A stretch of 64,000 nucleotides of DNA from Pseudomonas umsongensis (GTDB lineage Bacteria; Pseudomonadota; Gammaproteobacteria; Pseudomonadales; Pseudomonadaceae), in assembly GCF_002236105.1 (NCBI RefSeq), contig NZ_NIWU01000002.1, positions 186,001 to 250,000 of the forward strand, in the 5' to 3' direction. The notes under the pieces are model-generated. The model worked only from the letters and a program-made list of their open reading frames with translations, ran no database searches and had not been told where the DNA came from. Within the stretch, counting starts at the first letter, position 1. Each line of letters opens with the position of its first letter. A program made the translations under genes and the position numbers. Shown here one piece after another: positions 10,523-18,351 of the stretch.

Positions 10523-10617
10523 CCCCTGTAGGAGCTGCCGAAGGCTGCGATCTTTTGATCTTGATCTTATACAAAGCAAGATCAAAAGATCGCAGCCTTC
10601 GGCAGCTCCTACAGGGG
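10523..10617. repeat. Long near-perfect inverted repeat (GGAGCTGCCGAAGGCTGCGATC family)
   Basis: Two 40-bp arms are near-perfect complements: CCCCTGTAGGAGCTGCCGAA and onward into TGCGATCTTTTGATCTT, mirrored after ~15 bp. A related pair lies at 11992 and a half copy at 37178. It sits between the convergent trxB and aminotransferase genes and could also act as a bidirectional transcription barrier. Confidence 0.88.
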
Positions 10618-10626
10618 ACCGTATGT

Positions 10627-11877
10627 TCAGGTTAACTTCTGCAGGCACGCCTCAAGGATGTCGAGGCCTTCTTCAAGCACAGCCGCTTCAATCGTCAACG
10701 GCGCCAACAGCCGAATGATGTGCCGCGATTTTCCGCTGGGCATCAGCAACAACCCGGCGTCCCGGGCCAGGGCCAGCAGTTGCGTCAACTGCGCCGAAGC
10801 GGGTGTGCCGTCGGTCTTGATCAGCTCAATGCCGCGCATCGTGCCCACGCCGGTCAGGCGACCCAGGTACCGCGACAGCTTGTTCGCGTGCCAGGTTTCA
10901 ACGCGACTGACTATCGCTTCCTCCTGTTGTGAGCCCCAGGCTCGCAGATTGGCGTCCGTCATTTCATCCAGGGTCGCGAGCGCTGCGGCACAGGCGATCG
11001 GGTTGCCGGAATATGTACCGCCAAGCCCACCCTTGGGCAAGTTATCCAGCAGCGACTTACGCCCGACCACCGCACCCAGCGGCATGCCGCCGGCGATGCT
11101 TTTGCCCAACAGGATCAGGTCCGGTTCGATGCCCAGGCGCGAGAACGCAAACCGCTGGCCAGTGCGGCCAAAACCAGACTGGATTTCATCGGCAATCAGT
11201 ACGATGCCTTTTTCGTCGCAAAACGTGCGCAGCGCCTGGGCGAACTCGACATCCATGGCCAGGAAACCCGCTTCGCCCTGCACGGGTTCGACGATAAAGC
11301 AGGCCACGTCCTCGACGTCGATCTCGACGCTGAACAGGCGCTCCATGGCCTTGAGCGCCTCGACACAGGTCACGCCGTTGTCCCGGCTGGGGAACGGCAA
11401 GTGATACACCGGCCCCGGCAACACGCCGACTTTCTGTTTGTAGGGGGCAACCTTGCCGTTGAGGTTGAGAGTGGCCAGCGTGCGGCCATGAAAGGCGCCA
11501 TCGAAGGCAATCACGGCTGTGCGACCAGTCGCGCCACGGACGATCTTCAGTGCATTCTCCGCTGCTTCGGCGCCGCTGTTGGTGAGCATGCCGCTGACCG
11601 GGTAATCCACCGGAATGAACGCCGCCAGGCGATCCATGAGCTCAAGGTAGGGGGTATGGGGCGCGGCGTTGAAGGCGTAGTGGGTCAGCCGCGTGGCCTG
11701 TTCGCGAATGGCTTCGACGATACGGGGATGGCAGTGACCTAGATTCAGTACGCCGATGCCGCCGACAAAGTCGATGTAACGTTTGCCGTCGGTGTCCCAG
11801 ACCTCGGCATTTTTGCCGTGGCTGAGCGTGACAGGGTGGACGATATTGATCGACTGGCTGATGGTTTCGCTGCGCAT
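10627..11877 (-). CDS. Class III pyridoxal-phosphate aminotransferase (GABA / 2-aminoadipate type)
   Basis: A 416-residue fold-type I class III aminotransferase. Visible are GILNLGHCHP-like GIGVLNLGHCHPRIVEAI, the PLP region TNSGAEAAENALKIVRGATG, the Asp-containing LIADEIQSGFGRTG and the Schiff-base lysine in LILLGKSIAGGMPLGAV at about residue 270. It transfers an amino group from an omega-amino acid to 2-oxoglutarate. From memory it resembles the P. putida enzyme linked to 2-aminoadipate and lysine catabolism more than GabT, but I cannot confirm the substrate. No gabD-type dehydrogenase is next to it. It is transcribed alone. Confidence 0.85.
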   Translation of the reverse strand: MRSETISQSINIVHPVTLSHGKNAEVWDTDGKRYIDFVGGIGVLNLGHCHPRIVEAIREQATRLTHYAFNAAPHTPYLELMDRLAAFIPVDYPVSGMLTNSGAEAAENALKIVRGATGRTAVIAFDGAFHGRTLATLNLNGKVAPYKQKVGVLPGPVYHLPFPSRDNGVTCVEALKAMERLFSVEIDVEDVACFIVEPVQGEAGFLAMDVEFAQALRTFCDEKGIVLIADEIQSGFGRTGQRFAFSRLGIEPDLILLGKSIAGGMPLGAVVGRKSLLDNLPKGGLGGTYSGNPIACAAALATLDEMTDANLRAWGSQQEEAIVSRVETWHANKLSRYLGRLTGVGTMRGIELIKTDGTPASAQLTQLLALARDAGLLLMPSGKSRHIIRLLAPLTIEAAVLEEGLDILEACLQKLT

Positions 11878-11991
11878 GGCTGACCGGCTCGGAAGAAGGA
11901 AGATTGTTTTTATCTAAGCCGGGAGCCGCGGTGCCCGGCAAACGAAATAAAGTCGCCGGGTTAATCTTTAAAGTCGGGATGTGCAAAAGAT

Positions 11992-12086
11992 CAAAAGATC
12001 GCAGCCTTCGGCAGCTCCTACGGGCGCACCGCCATGTTGCGAATGAACTAGATCCTGTAGGAGCTGCCGCAGGCTGCGATCTTTTG
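11992..12086. repeat. Inverted repeat pair (AGGAGCTGCCG family)
   Basis: CAAAAGATCGCAGCCTTCGG on the left and its inverted counterpart TGTAGGAGCTGCCGCAGGC with GCGATCTTTTG on the right, spaced ~35 bp. It lies in the gap between the aminotransferase start and the HopJ-like gene's stop. Confidence 0.82.
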
Positions 12087-12094
12087 CGTCTGAA

Positions 12095-12433
12095 TCAGCG
12101 GCGGGTCAGCGGCCGTCGGGTGAATTTCACACCGGCCAGGCCATGCTCGATCAACGCGCGAATGTTGGCGTGGTCACTGCCCTCAGGCGTGGCAACCACC
12201 GAGCGGTAATGCTCGCCGAACGCCAGCAGCGCTTCTTCATCGCTCAGGCCTTCCAGCAGGGCCAGGCCCAGCGTCTTGCACGAACCTTCGTTCTGCCCGG
12301 CGGCGTTTTCCACGCCGCCATTGGTGAAGGCCTGGGGCTGGTAATCGTAGCCGGCGGCAATGAATGCCAGCGTATCGGCGAAAGCGTGTTCGCCACTCTT
12401 GAGGCTGGCGCGCAGGGTGTTCAAATCACTCAT
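12095..12433 (-). CDS. HopJ type III effector family protein
   Basis: A 112-residue soluble protein starting MSDLNTLRASLKSGEHAFAD. The central segment AFTNGGVENAAGQNEGSCK and the LLAFGEHYRSVV segment match the HopJ family. The family was named from a P. syringae type III effector, but it is widespread in non-pathogens and its function is unknown; no secretion genes are nearby. Its ATG lies inside the last codons of the DUF1244 gene (8-bp overlap), so the two are translated together. It ends the run that starts with folM. Confidence 0.85.
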   Translation of the reverse strand: MSDLNTLRASLKSGEHAFADTLAFIAAGYDYQPQAFTNGGVENAAGQNEGSCKTLGLALLEGLSDEEALLAFGEHYRSVVATPEGSDHANIRALIEHGLAGVKFTRRPLTRR

Positions 12434-12722
12434 TGGGTTTTCCTTTGGCGAACGCCGCTTGTTGTTCGGCGCTGGCTTCTTGCTGATATTGGGCTTTCCA
12501 CTCGGCGTACGGCATGCCGTAGACCACTTCGCGGGCTTGATCGAGGCTGACCTCGATCTGGCGTTCATCGGCCGCTGCCTTGTACCACTTGGACAGGCAG
12601 TTGCGACAGAAGCCCGAGAGGTTCATCAGGTCGATGTTCTGCACATCCTTGCGGCTGTCCAGGTGGGCCACCAGCCGGCGGAAGGCGGCGGCTTCGAGCT
12701 CAAGGCGTTCTTGATCGGTCAT
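12426..12722 (-). CDS. DUF1244 family protein
   Basis: A 98-residue protein starting MTDQERLELEAAAFRRLVAH. The diagnostic block is NLSGFCRNCLSKWYKAAA, with a CxxC pair, then VYGMPYAEWKAQYQ. The function is unknown; the paired cysteines suggest metal or redox chemistry. The ATG at 12722 is used because the family starts there; an upstream ATG at 12755 lies inside repeat sequence. It overlaps the following HopJ-like gene by 8 bp. Confidence 0.87.
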   Translation of the reverse strand: MTDQERLELEAAAFRRLVAHLDSRKDVQNIDLMNLSGFCRNCLSKWYKAAADERQIEVSLDQAREVVYGMPYAEWKAQYQQEASAEQQAAFAKGKPNE

Positions 12723-12740
12723 AGGGGGTCTCTTCGAGAC

Positions 12741-12822
12741 AGCTTCAAGCGGCAAGCTTCAAGCTGCAAGATGGATGGCGGTGGCTTGTAGCTTACCGCT
12801 TGAAGCTTGAAGCTTGAAGCTT
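12741..12822. repeat. CTTCAAGC-type inverted repeat
   Basis: AGCTTCAAGCGGCAAGCTTC on the left pairs with iterated GCTTGAAGCTTGAAGC on the right. The right end touches the folX stop codon. The same family occurs at 50174. It separates folX from DUF1244. Confidence 0.75.
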
Positions 12823-13192
12823 AGCGGCTTGCCGCGAGCGTTATCGACACCGACTCGGCGAAGCGCAAGGCGTGGGGCTTGTCGACTTCGACCTCGGCGT
12901 ACAGCACCGACGCGTTGGCCATGACCAGGTCCAGCAGCTCCTGGGTCAGGCGTTCGAGCAGGGCAAAGCGATTGCCTTCCACGTGGGCGATGATCGCCTT
13001 GGTGATGGTGCGGTAGTTCAGCGCGTGATCGATATCGTTGTCGCGCACCGCTTCCTGGGCTGCATAGAGGATGGTCAGGTTGATCAACACATCCTGCTTG
13101 TTGAGGATCTCGTCTTCGTTGATGCCAATGTAGGTGCGCAGGCACAGGTCCTTGACCCGGATGCGCGCCATGCCTGGTTGAAGTTGTGGCAT
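12821..13192 (-). CDS. folX: Dihydroneopterin triphosphate 2'-epimerase
   Basis: A 123-residue tunnelling-fold enzyme of the FolB/FolX family. Visible are [19 protein letters not shown], then [19 protein letters not shown] and a [14 protein letters not shown] helix. FolX epimerises dihydroneopterin triphosphate to dihydromonapterin triphosphate in the cytoplasm. The preference for FolX over the FolB aldolase comes from its place directly behind folE and near folM. The ATG at 13192 is two bases from the folE stop, so the genes are coupled. Confidence 0.9.
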   Translation of the reverse strand: MPQLQPGMARIRVKDLCLRTYIGINEDEILNKQDVLINLTILYAAQEAVRDNDIDHALNYRTITKAIIAHVEGNRFALLERLTQELLDLVMANASVLYAEVEVDKPHALRFAESVSITLAASR

Positions 13193-13194
13193 TG

Positions 13195-13770
13195 CTACTT
13201 GCTCCGTCCAATCAATTGCAGGAACTCCTGGCGGGTATTGCTCGACTCGCGGAAGGCGCCGAGCATCACCGAGGTGTTCATGGTCGAATTCTGTTTCTCG
13301 ACGCCGCGCATCATCATGCACATGTGCTGTGCTTCGATGACCACGGCAACGCCTGCCGCGCCGGTTACCTGTTGCACGGCGTCGGCGATTTGCCGGGTGA
13401 GGTTTTCCTGGATCTGCAGGCGACGGGCGAACATGTCCACCAACCGCGCAATCTTCGACAGGCCCAGCACCTTGCCCGTGGGAATATAAGCCACATGCGC
13501 CTTGCCGATGAAGGGCAGCAGGTGATGTTCGCAGAGGGAATAGAGTTCGATGTTGTCGACGATCACCATTTCATCGTTGTCGGAGGCGAACAGGGCGCCG
13601 TTGATGATTTCCTCGACACTTTGCTCGTAACCGTGACACAGGTACTGCATGGCCTTGGCGGCGCGCAGCGGGGTGTCACGCAGGCCTTCGCGCTCGGGGT
13701 TTTCACCGAGACCGATGAGGATCTCGCGATAGCTCTGTGACAGGCAGTTCTGATGTAGGGAAAGCGTCAT
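13195..13770 (-). CDS. folE: GTP cyclohydrolase I
   Basis: A 191-residue FolE. The family signature [20 protein letters not shown] supplies the zinc Cys and His, and [19 protein letters not shown] and [20 protein letters not shown] follow, the last with the second zinc cysteine. It converts GTP to dihydroneopterin triphosphate. The ATG at 13770 starts the family N-terminus [18 protein letters not shown]. It lies between folM and folX in one operon, which marks it as the monapterin-pathway copy; Pseudomonas usually has another folE elsewhere. Confidence 0.95.
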   Translation of the reverse strand: MTLSLHQNCLSQSYREILIGLGENPEREGLRDTPLRAAKAMQYLCHGYEQSVEEIINGALFASDNDEMVIVDNIELYSLCEHHLLPFIGKAHVAYIPTGKVLGLSKIARLVDMFARRLQIQENLTRQIADAVQQVTGAAGVAVVIEAQHMCMMMRGVEKQNSTMNTSVMLGAFRESSNTRQEFLQLIGRSK

Positions 13771-13788
13771 GGAAGATCCTCGGGACAC

Positions 13789-14499
13789 TTATTTGATGTG
13801 CCTTCCGCCGTTGACGGTCAGGGTCGTGCCGGTGACATAGGGGTTATCGAGCAGATAACGCAAGCTCTGGTAGATCACTTCGCTGCCAGGTTCGATGCCC
13901 AGCGCGGATTTGGCCAGTGCCTTGGCGCGATAGGCGGCATCGTCGTTGGCATTGAACAGTAGCAGGGCGGGCGCGATCGTGTTGACCTTGATGCCGGGCG
14001 CGTATCGGGCGGCGAAGGACAGGGTCAGGCTGTCGAGCCCGGCTTTGCTGGCGCAATAGCCGATGTGCTTGCTGCTGCCCTTGCGGGTCACATCATCGCT
14101 GATGTGCACAATGTCGGCGGGGCTTGAGCGTTCGAGCAGGTCGGCGCAATGCAAGTTGATCAGGTAGGGCGCCAGCATGTGCACGTTGAACATGCGGGTG
14201 AATGCGGCGGCATCGGTGTCCGTCGTCTCGGCCAGCCATTCGGAAGCGTTATGGATGATTGCCCGCAAGCTGTCGGTGTGGGTTTTCAGTTGACTGATGA
14301 AGGTGACGATCCCGGCTTCACTGGAGAAATCCGCGAACAGCCCGATCGCGCCCAAATCGCGCAGGGTTTGTACACCGGGACGTTCGCTGCGGTAACTGAA
14401 AATCACGCGATGGCCATCCTCGAGCAATCGCTGCGCGCAATGCAGGCCGACACGCTGGCCGGCACCGGTGATCAGAATGGGGGCTGCAGAAGAGGTCAT
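13789..14499 (-). CDS. folM: Dihydromonapterin reductase
   Basis: A 236-residue short-chain dehydrogenase of the pteridine-reductase type. The NADP motif is ITGAGQRVGLHCAQRLL (residues 9-25), with NAS in the middle and the YCASKAG (YxxxK) catalytic pair near 150. A pteridine-reductase-like tail VTGTTLTVNGGRHIK closes it. FolM reduces dihydromonapterin to tetrahydromonapterin. It is first in the operon folM-folE-folX. The ATG at 14499 is preceded by AGCGATGCGAGCCG without a strong ribosome site, so the exact start is moderately sure. Confidence 0.92.
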   Translation of the reverse strand: MTSSAAPILITGAGQRVGLHCAQRLLEDGHRVIFSYRSERPGVQTLRDLGAIGLFADFSSEAGIVTFISQLKTHTDSLRAIIHNASEWLAETTDTDAAAFTRMFNVHMLAPYLINLHCADLLERSSPADIVHISDDVTRKGSSKHIGYCASKAGLDSLTLSFAARYAPGIKVNTIAPALLLFNANDDAAYRAKALAKSALGIEPGSEVIYQSLRYLLDNPYVTGTTLTVNGGRHIK

Positions 14500-14739
14500 G
14501 AACGGCTCGCATCGCGGTAAGAGCAAAACTATACCAGCGACGAGCCGTGAACCTGCAGGTTTCGGGTCTTCGGTTGCGCAGGCGCAGCGCCGTGGTGGCG
14601 GCTGTATTTTGGGGCAAGCAAGTACTATTCCTGATTTCCCTGCCAGGCCGGTGACCTTGGTAACAATCTATTTCTTGAATGATTGAGGTGCAGGGGAGGT
14701 AGAATGGGCCCAGATAATTACATGGATGTAGGCCTATAA

Positions 14740-15699
14740 ATGCCTGTCTTGACCGACGTTGCCCCGGGTGTGTCGCCAGCGCTCTCCCTGGAACGGGAAG
14801 AGCTTTTCCCGATTCGCGAAGTGGCGCGCCTGACCGGTGTGAACCCGGTCACGCTTCGCGCATGGGAGCGTCGTTATGGCCTGATCGTGCCCACTCGCAC
14901 CGAAAGCGGGCATCGCCTGTATTCGATGCAGGACATTGAGCGGGTCCGAAGCATCCTCAACTGGATCGAACGCGGTGTGGCGGTCAGCAAGATCGGCAAG
15001 ATCCTGGCCAAGGCAGAGCCGCTACAGGTATTGGCTCACATCATCCCCAGCGATCTGGTGCAGGCGGATTACGCACAGTGGCAGCAACAGCTTGCAGCCG
15101 CGGTCAGTGCGTTTGACGATATCCGGCTGGAGCAGGTCTACGGGCAGATTTTTTCCAGCTACTCCCAACCGGTGGTTTTCCAGGACATTATTCTTCCACT
15201 GTGGAGGCAATTGCTGCAGCGCCAGGATACGTTCGGCCGGGCCAGCGAGTGGCTGTTCCTCGATGGTTTTCTGCGCTCGCGGGTGGTACAGCGCCTGCTG
15301 TTGATCCGTGACCGTCACCCCCGGCGAGTCATCGTCAGCGCCTTGGCGGGCCAGTGTCGCGAGCTTGAGTTGCTGATCGCCGCCCTGTTCCTCGGCAACG
15401 ATCAAATGGGGGTGCGGGTGCTGACCACCGGCCAACCGTTCGACGAACTGACGCTGGTCTGCGAGCGGATCAAGCCAAGGGCGCTGGTGCTGGTTTCCAA
15501 TCACGTCCCCACCCCCGACTTGCCCCGGCGCCTGAATCGCCTGGCGATGAGCCTGGATTGCCCCTTGCTCCTGGCTGGGGATGCCAGTGACCTGGCGCAG
15601 GAAAGCCTCGCCGGGTCATCGATCGGTTGCCTGGGCAACGAAGGTACGGTGATGCGCCAGCGCCTGAGCCAGTTTCTGGCCGGCAGCCTGGATACCTGA
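14740..15699 (+). CDS. MerR-family regulator, class II LitR/PplR type (no B12-binding motif)
   Basis: A 319-residue MerR protein. The winged helix-turn-helix lies at about residues 22-90 (FPIREVARLTGVNPVTLRAW, then RRYGL and GHRLY). The C-terminal half keeps the general shape of a cobalamin-binding regulator domain, but the B12 motif DxHxxG is absent: the matching place reads SALAGQCRELELL, and the usual GG near the end reads AGDAS. Known family: class II LitR regulators of Pseudomonas lack the B12 site and act with short LOV photoreceptors in light-induced transcription. The LOV gene at 16376 makes that likely here. It is divergent from folM. The ribosome site before the ATG is weak. Confidence 0.82.
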   Translation: MPVLTDVAPGVSPALSLEREELFPIREVARLTGVNPVTLRAWERRYGLIVPTRTESGHRLYSMQDIERVRSILNWIERGVAVSKIGKILAKAEPLQVLAHIIPSDLVQADYAQWQQQLAAAVSAFDDIRLEQVYGQIFSSYSQPVVFQDIILPLWRQLLQRQDTFGRASEWLFLDGFLRSRVVQRLLLIRDRHPRRVIVSALAGQCRELELLIAALFLGNDQMGVRVLTTGQPFDELTLVCERIKPRALVLVSNHVPTPDLPRRLNRLAMSLDCPLLLAGDASDLAQESLAGSSIGCLGNEGTVMRQRLSQFLAGSLDT

Positions 15700-15702
15700 A
15701 GG

Positions 15703-16308
15703 TCAGAGGTGCAGGGTTGGATGCGCCAAGCGATGCTGTTGCAGAATGAATTGACGCAGGCGCTCGGTTTCGTCCAGGTCGTTCTGGCTCAACTGGTAGG
15801 CGTAGAAACCCTGTTTGGTTTCTTTTTCGAGTGTCCCGCGCAAGGCGATGCGCTCATAGCCTGAGGGGCTGAACCACAGGGCGAAGTGCTTGGGTGCCTT
15901 GGTCTTGTTGCGAATCTCCAGCAAAACCCCTTTGAACGATACTTCGTGCACCCACAGGGTGCCGGGTTGACCCTTGGCGTTTTCCAGCGCAACCGGCTCG
16001 TCGAGCACCAGTCGCCACGGCCGGACCGATGGCCCGCCTTCATAAATACTCGGCACGCCCAGGCGCAGGTGCATGGCATGAAACTCGTCTTCCACCAAGT
16101 GCAGGGGGAAGGTCATTTGCTGGTTTTCGAAGTTGGCTTGAAGGGTAACCTGTTCATGCGCGGCCAGGCGCGTGAGCAGGTCACGGATCTGCGATCCACC
16201 ATTAACGAGCAGACTCGACGTCGCATCCCGCACGTTCAGTTGCGGGTTGTGTTGCATGGTCTGGATAAAATCCAGCTCATCCTGGGTCAGGAGCGCGTCG
16301 CGTTGCAT
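15703..16308 (-). CDS. PilZ-like / YcgR-type hypothetical protein
   Basis: A 201-residue soluble protein. The N-terminal half (to about 95) looks like a YcgR-N-type beta barrel ahead of a PilZ-like half. The possible c-di-GMP motifs are degenerate: RPWR near 97 in place of RxxxR, and HEVSFKG in place of D/NxSxxG. The function is therefore open; it may have lost c-di-GMP binding. It follows the short LOV gene in the same direction with a 67-bp gap and converges on the LitR gene with a 3-bp gap. I am fairly sure that it is a gene and less sure of the fold. Confidence 0.6.
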   Translation of the reverse strand: MQRDALLTQDELDFIQTMQHNPQLNVRDATSSLLVNGGSQIRDLLTRLAAHEQVTLQANFENQQMTFPLHLVEDEFHAMHLRLGVPSIYEGGPSVRPWRLVLDEPVALENAKGQPGTLWVHEVSFKGVLLEIRNKTKAPKHFALWFSPSGYERIALRGTLEKETKQGFYAYQLSQNDLDETERLRQFILQQHRLAHPTLHL

Positions 16309-16375
16309 GGTTAGGCTCGAAAAATTTAGTTACAGAGGCTCTGGTGATTGTAGTTAATGACAATTAATTCACTGT

Positions 16376-16840
16376 TTAGTTTTTGCCGTTCGTCGCTTTG
16401 AGCGCAGCAAGCTCCGCCTGGACCTCTGCCAGTTGCGCTTCAAGCTGCGTCACTCGCTGCTGCGCCTTGACCTGCAGGGTCACGTCCTTCTGCACTCCGA
16501 TAAAATAAACCTGCCCGTCATTCGGATTTTTCACCGTCGAAAGCGACAGCTCGTTCCAGAATGGGGTGCCATCCTTGCGATAATTGCGCAGGATTTCCCG
16601 GCAGGAGCCTTCACTGTTCAATGCGTCACGAATTTTCGCCAGGGCATCCTGATCACGGTCGCCTGATTGCAGAAAGCGGCAATCCTGGTAGAGGATTTCC
16701 TCGCTGGTGTAACCGGTCAGGCGTTCGAAGGCCGGGTTGACGTAAATCAGGATCTTGTCTTGATCGCCTTCTTTCTCAGCAATCACGATACCGTCGTTGG
16801 AGGCATTGATCGCCAACTGCAGCAGTTTCGCGTTGATCAT
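16376..16840 (-). CDS. Short LOV blue-light photoreceptor (PpSB-LOV type)
   Basis: A 154-residue protein made of one PAS/LOV domain plus a C-terminal coiled helix (about 120-150), with no effector domain. The flavin-adduct cysteine is Cys54 in YQDCRFLQ, the form used by short Pseudomonas LOV proteins instead of NCRFLQ. NYRKDGTPFWNELSLS and YFIGVQKDVT are the flavin-contact strands. The family binds FMN and forms a cysteinyl adduct in blue light. ATG at 16840 is chosen because AAGGAAGG lies nine bases upstream; a GTG three codons earlier has no room for a ribosome site. The position after the adduct that is Arg66 in the slow-cycling P. putida protein is Leu67 here. Confidence 0.9.
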   Translation of the reverse strand: MINAKLLQLAINASNDGIVIAEKEGDQDKILIYVNPAFERLTGYTSEEILYQDCRFLQSGDRDQDALAKIRDALNSEGSCREILRNYRKDGTPFWNELSLSTVKNPNDGQVYFIGVQKDVTLQVKAQQRVTQLEAQLAEVQAELAALKATNGKN

Positions 16841-16942
16841 CGGTGACACCCTTCCTTGTTGGTTGTCTGTGGGATTCTAAAAGAACAATGCAGACCGTGC
16901 TGTTAATATCCCGGTCTTTTATTCAGCGTCAGGATCAGATTG

Positions 16943-17398
16943 ATGAAAGTCGCCATCATTTCCGGCTCGGTATACGGCACGGCTGAAGAAGTTGCCCGCC
17001 ACGCCGCCAGTATTTTGATAAACGCCGGTTTCGAAACCTTCCACAACCCGCGGGCAAGCCTCGCGGATATTCAGGCCTTCGCTCCCGAAGCCTTGCTGGC
17101 GGTAACGTCGACCACCGGCATGGGCGAGCTACCGGACAACCTGCAACCCCTGTACTCGACGATTCGAGACCAGTTGCCCGCCGCCTGGCGAGGCTTGCCA
17201 GGGGCCGTCATCGGCCTGGGCGACGCAAGCTATGGCGATACCTTTTGCGGCGGTGGCGAGCTAATGCGGGAGTTGTTCGGTGAGCTGGGCATTCGCGAAA
17301 TCCTGCCGATGCTGCGCCTGGACGCCAGTGAAAGCGTGACCCCTGAAGCGGTTGCCGAGCCTTGGCTGGCGGAACTGATCGACGCGCTGCGGGGCTGA
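16943..17398 (+). CDS. Flavodoxin-like protein (MioC/YqcA type)
   Basis: A 151-residue flavodoxin. The FMN phosphate loop is SGSVYGTAEEVA (residues 7-18), then TSTTGMGELPDNL and GLGDASYGDTFCGGGELM, the three FMN-contact loops. It should carry electrons with FMN in the cytoplasm; partners are unknown. The ATG at 16943 is used; a TTG immediately before it is also in frame. It is divergent from the LOV gene, sharing a 102-bp promoter region, so its expression might be light-linked, which is inference only. Confidence 0.88.
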   Translation: MKVAIISGSVYGTAEEVARHAASILINAGFETFHNPRASLADIQAFAPEALLAVTSTTGMGELPDNLQPLYSTIRDQLPAAWRGLPGAVIGLGDASYGDTFCGGGELMRELFGELGIREILPMLRLDASESVTPEAVAEPWLAELIDALRG

Positions 17399-17565
17399 TC
17401 GGTAACGCGGGTGCACCGGCAGCCAGGCCATGGATCCAAACTCTTCGAGCCGCTGACTCGCTCGGCCATCAAGCTGGCTGCCAATGCAACTACGCGAAGC
17501 TCGGAGGGTGACTAGACTCGGTAGTTATTGGAAACACTCCATAATAAGAACCGAGGTTCCTTGCC

Positions 17566-18351
17566 GTGAGCGTAGCCCCCGTCCAGTCGTCCTCCTCCTG
17601 TGTCAAAGACCAGGTCAGCGCTGCCGAGTGGCAGGCCCGCGTCGACCTCGCTGCCTGCTATCGCCTGGTCGCCCAGCATGGCTGGGATGATCTGATTTTC
17701 ACGCACATCTCCGCCAAGGTGCCGGGCACCGAAGATTTCCTGATCAACCCATACGGTCTGATGTTTCACGAAATTACTGCGTCGAGCCTGGTCAAGGTCG
17801 ATCAGTCCGGCAACAAGTTGATGGACAGCCCCTACGAGATCAATCCGGCGGGGTACACCATCCATAGCGCGGTGCATGAGGTTCGTCACGATGTCGTGTG
17901 CGTGCTGCATACCCATACCGCTTCGGGCGTGGCGGTGTCGGCGCAGCGACAAGGCATTTTGCCGATCAGCCAACAGTCGCTGTTTGTCCTTTCCAGCCTG
18001 GCGTATCACGCCTACGAAGGTGTTGCGCTCAACCACGAGGAAAAAGCGCGGCTGCAAGCCGACCTCGGAGAAAATAACTTCCTGATGTTGCACAACCACG
18101 GTCTGCTGACCTGTGGCCCCAGCATCGCCGACACCTTCCTGATGATGTTTATCTTTCAACGTGCCTGCGACATCCAGGTCATGGCGCAGAACGGAGGGGC
18201 TGAACTGATTGCCATCGAACCGCAGATTCTGGCGGGTGCCAAGGCGATGATCGCCGGTGTCACCAAAAGTGCTCAAGGAATGGGCGGAGCGCTGGCTTGG
18301 CCGGCGTTGCTGCGCAAGCTCGATAAACTGGACCCGGGGTACAAACTCTAA
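17566..18351 (+). CDS. Class II aldolase/adducin family protein
   Basis: A 261-residue class II aldolase-fold protein. TRDP-like GWDDLIFTHISAKVPG leads in, then the metal-binding VLHTHTASGVAVS, and MLHNHGLLTCG carries the third metal histidine. The family holds zinc-dependent aldolases and also adducin-like proteins with other roles, so the substrate is unknown. A GTG start at 17566 is supported by GAGG nine bases upstream and by the lack of another start. Its stop overlaps the next gene (TAATG), so it forms an operon with the hydrolase. Confidence 0.85.
   Translation: MSVAPVQSSSSCVKDQVSAAEWQARVDLAACYRLVAQHGWDDLIFTHISAKVPGTEDFLINPYGLMFHEITASSLVKVDQSGNKLMDSPYEINPAGYTIHSAVHEVRHDVVCVLHTHTASGVAVSAQRQGILPISQQSLFVLSSLAYHAYEGVALNHEEKARLQADLGENNFLMLHNHGLLTCGPSIADTFLMMFIFQRACDIQVMAQNGGAELIAIEPQILAGAKAMIAGVTKSAQGMGGALAWPALLRKLDKLDPGYKL

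Noticed and set aside
17399..17515. The flavodoxin frame stays open for about 38 codons after its TGA and would add a tail ending in TRSSEGD.
   Set aside because: The flavodoxin fold is complete at the TGA and the tail resembles nothing I recognise. It is most likely chance openness in GC-rich DNA.
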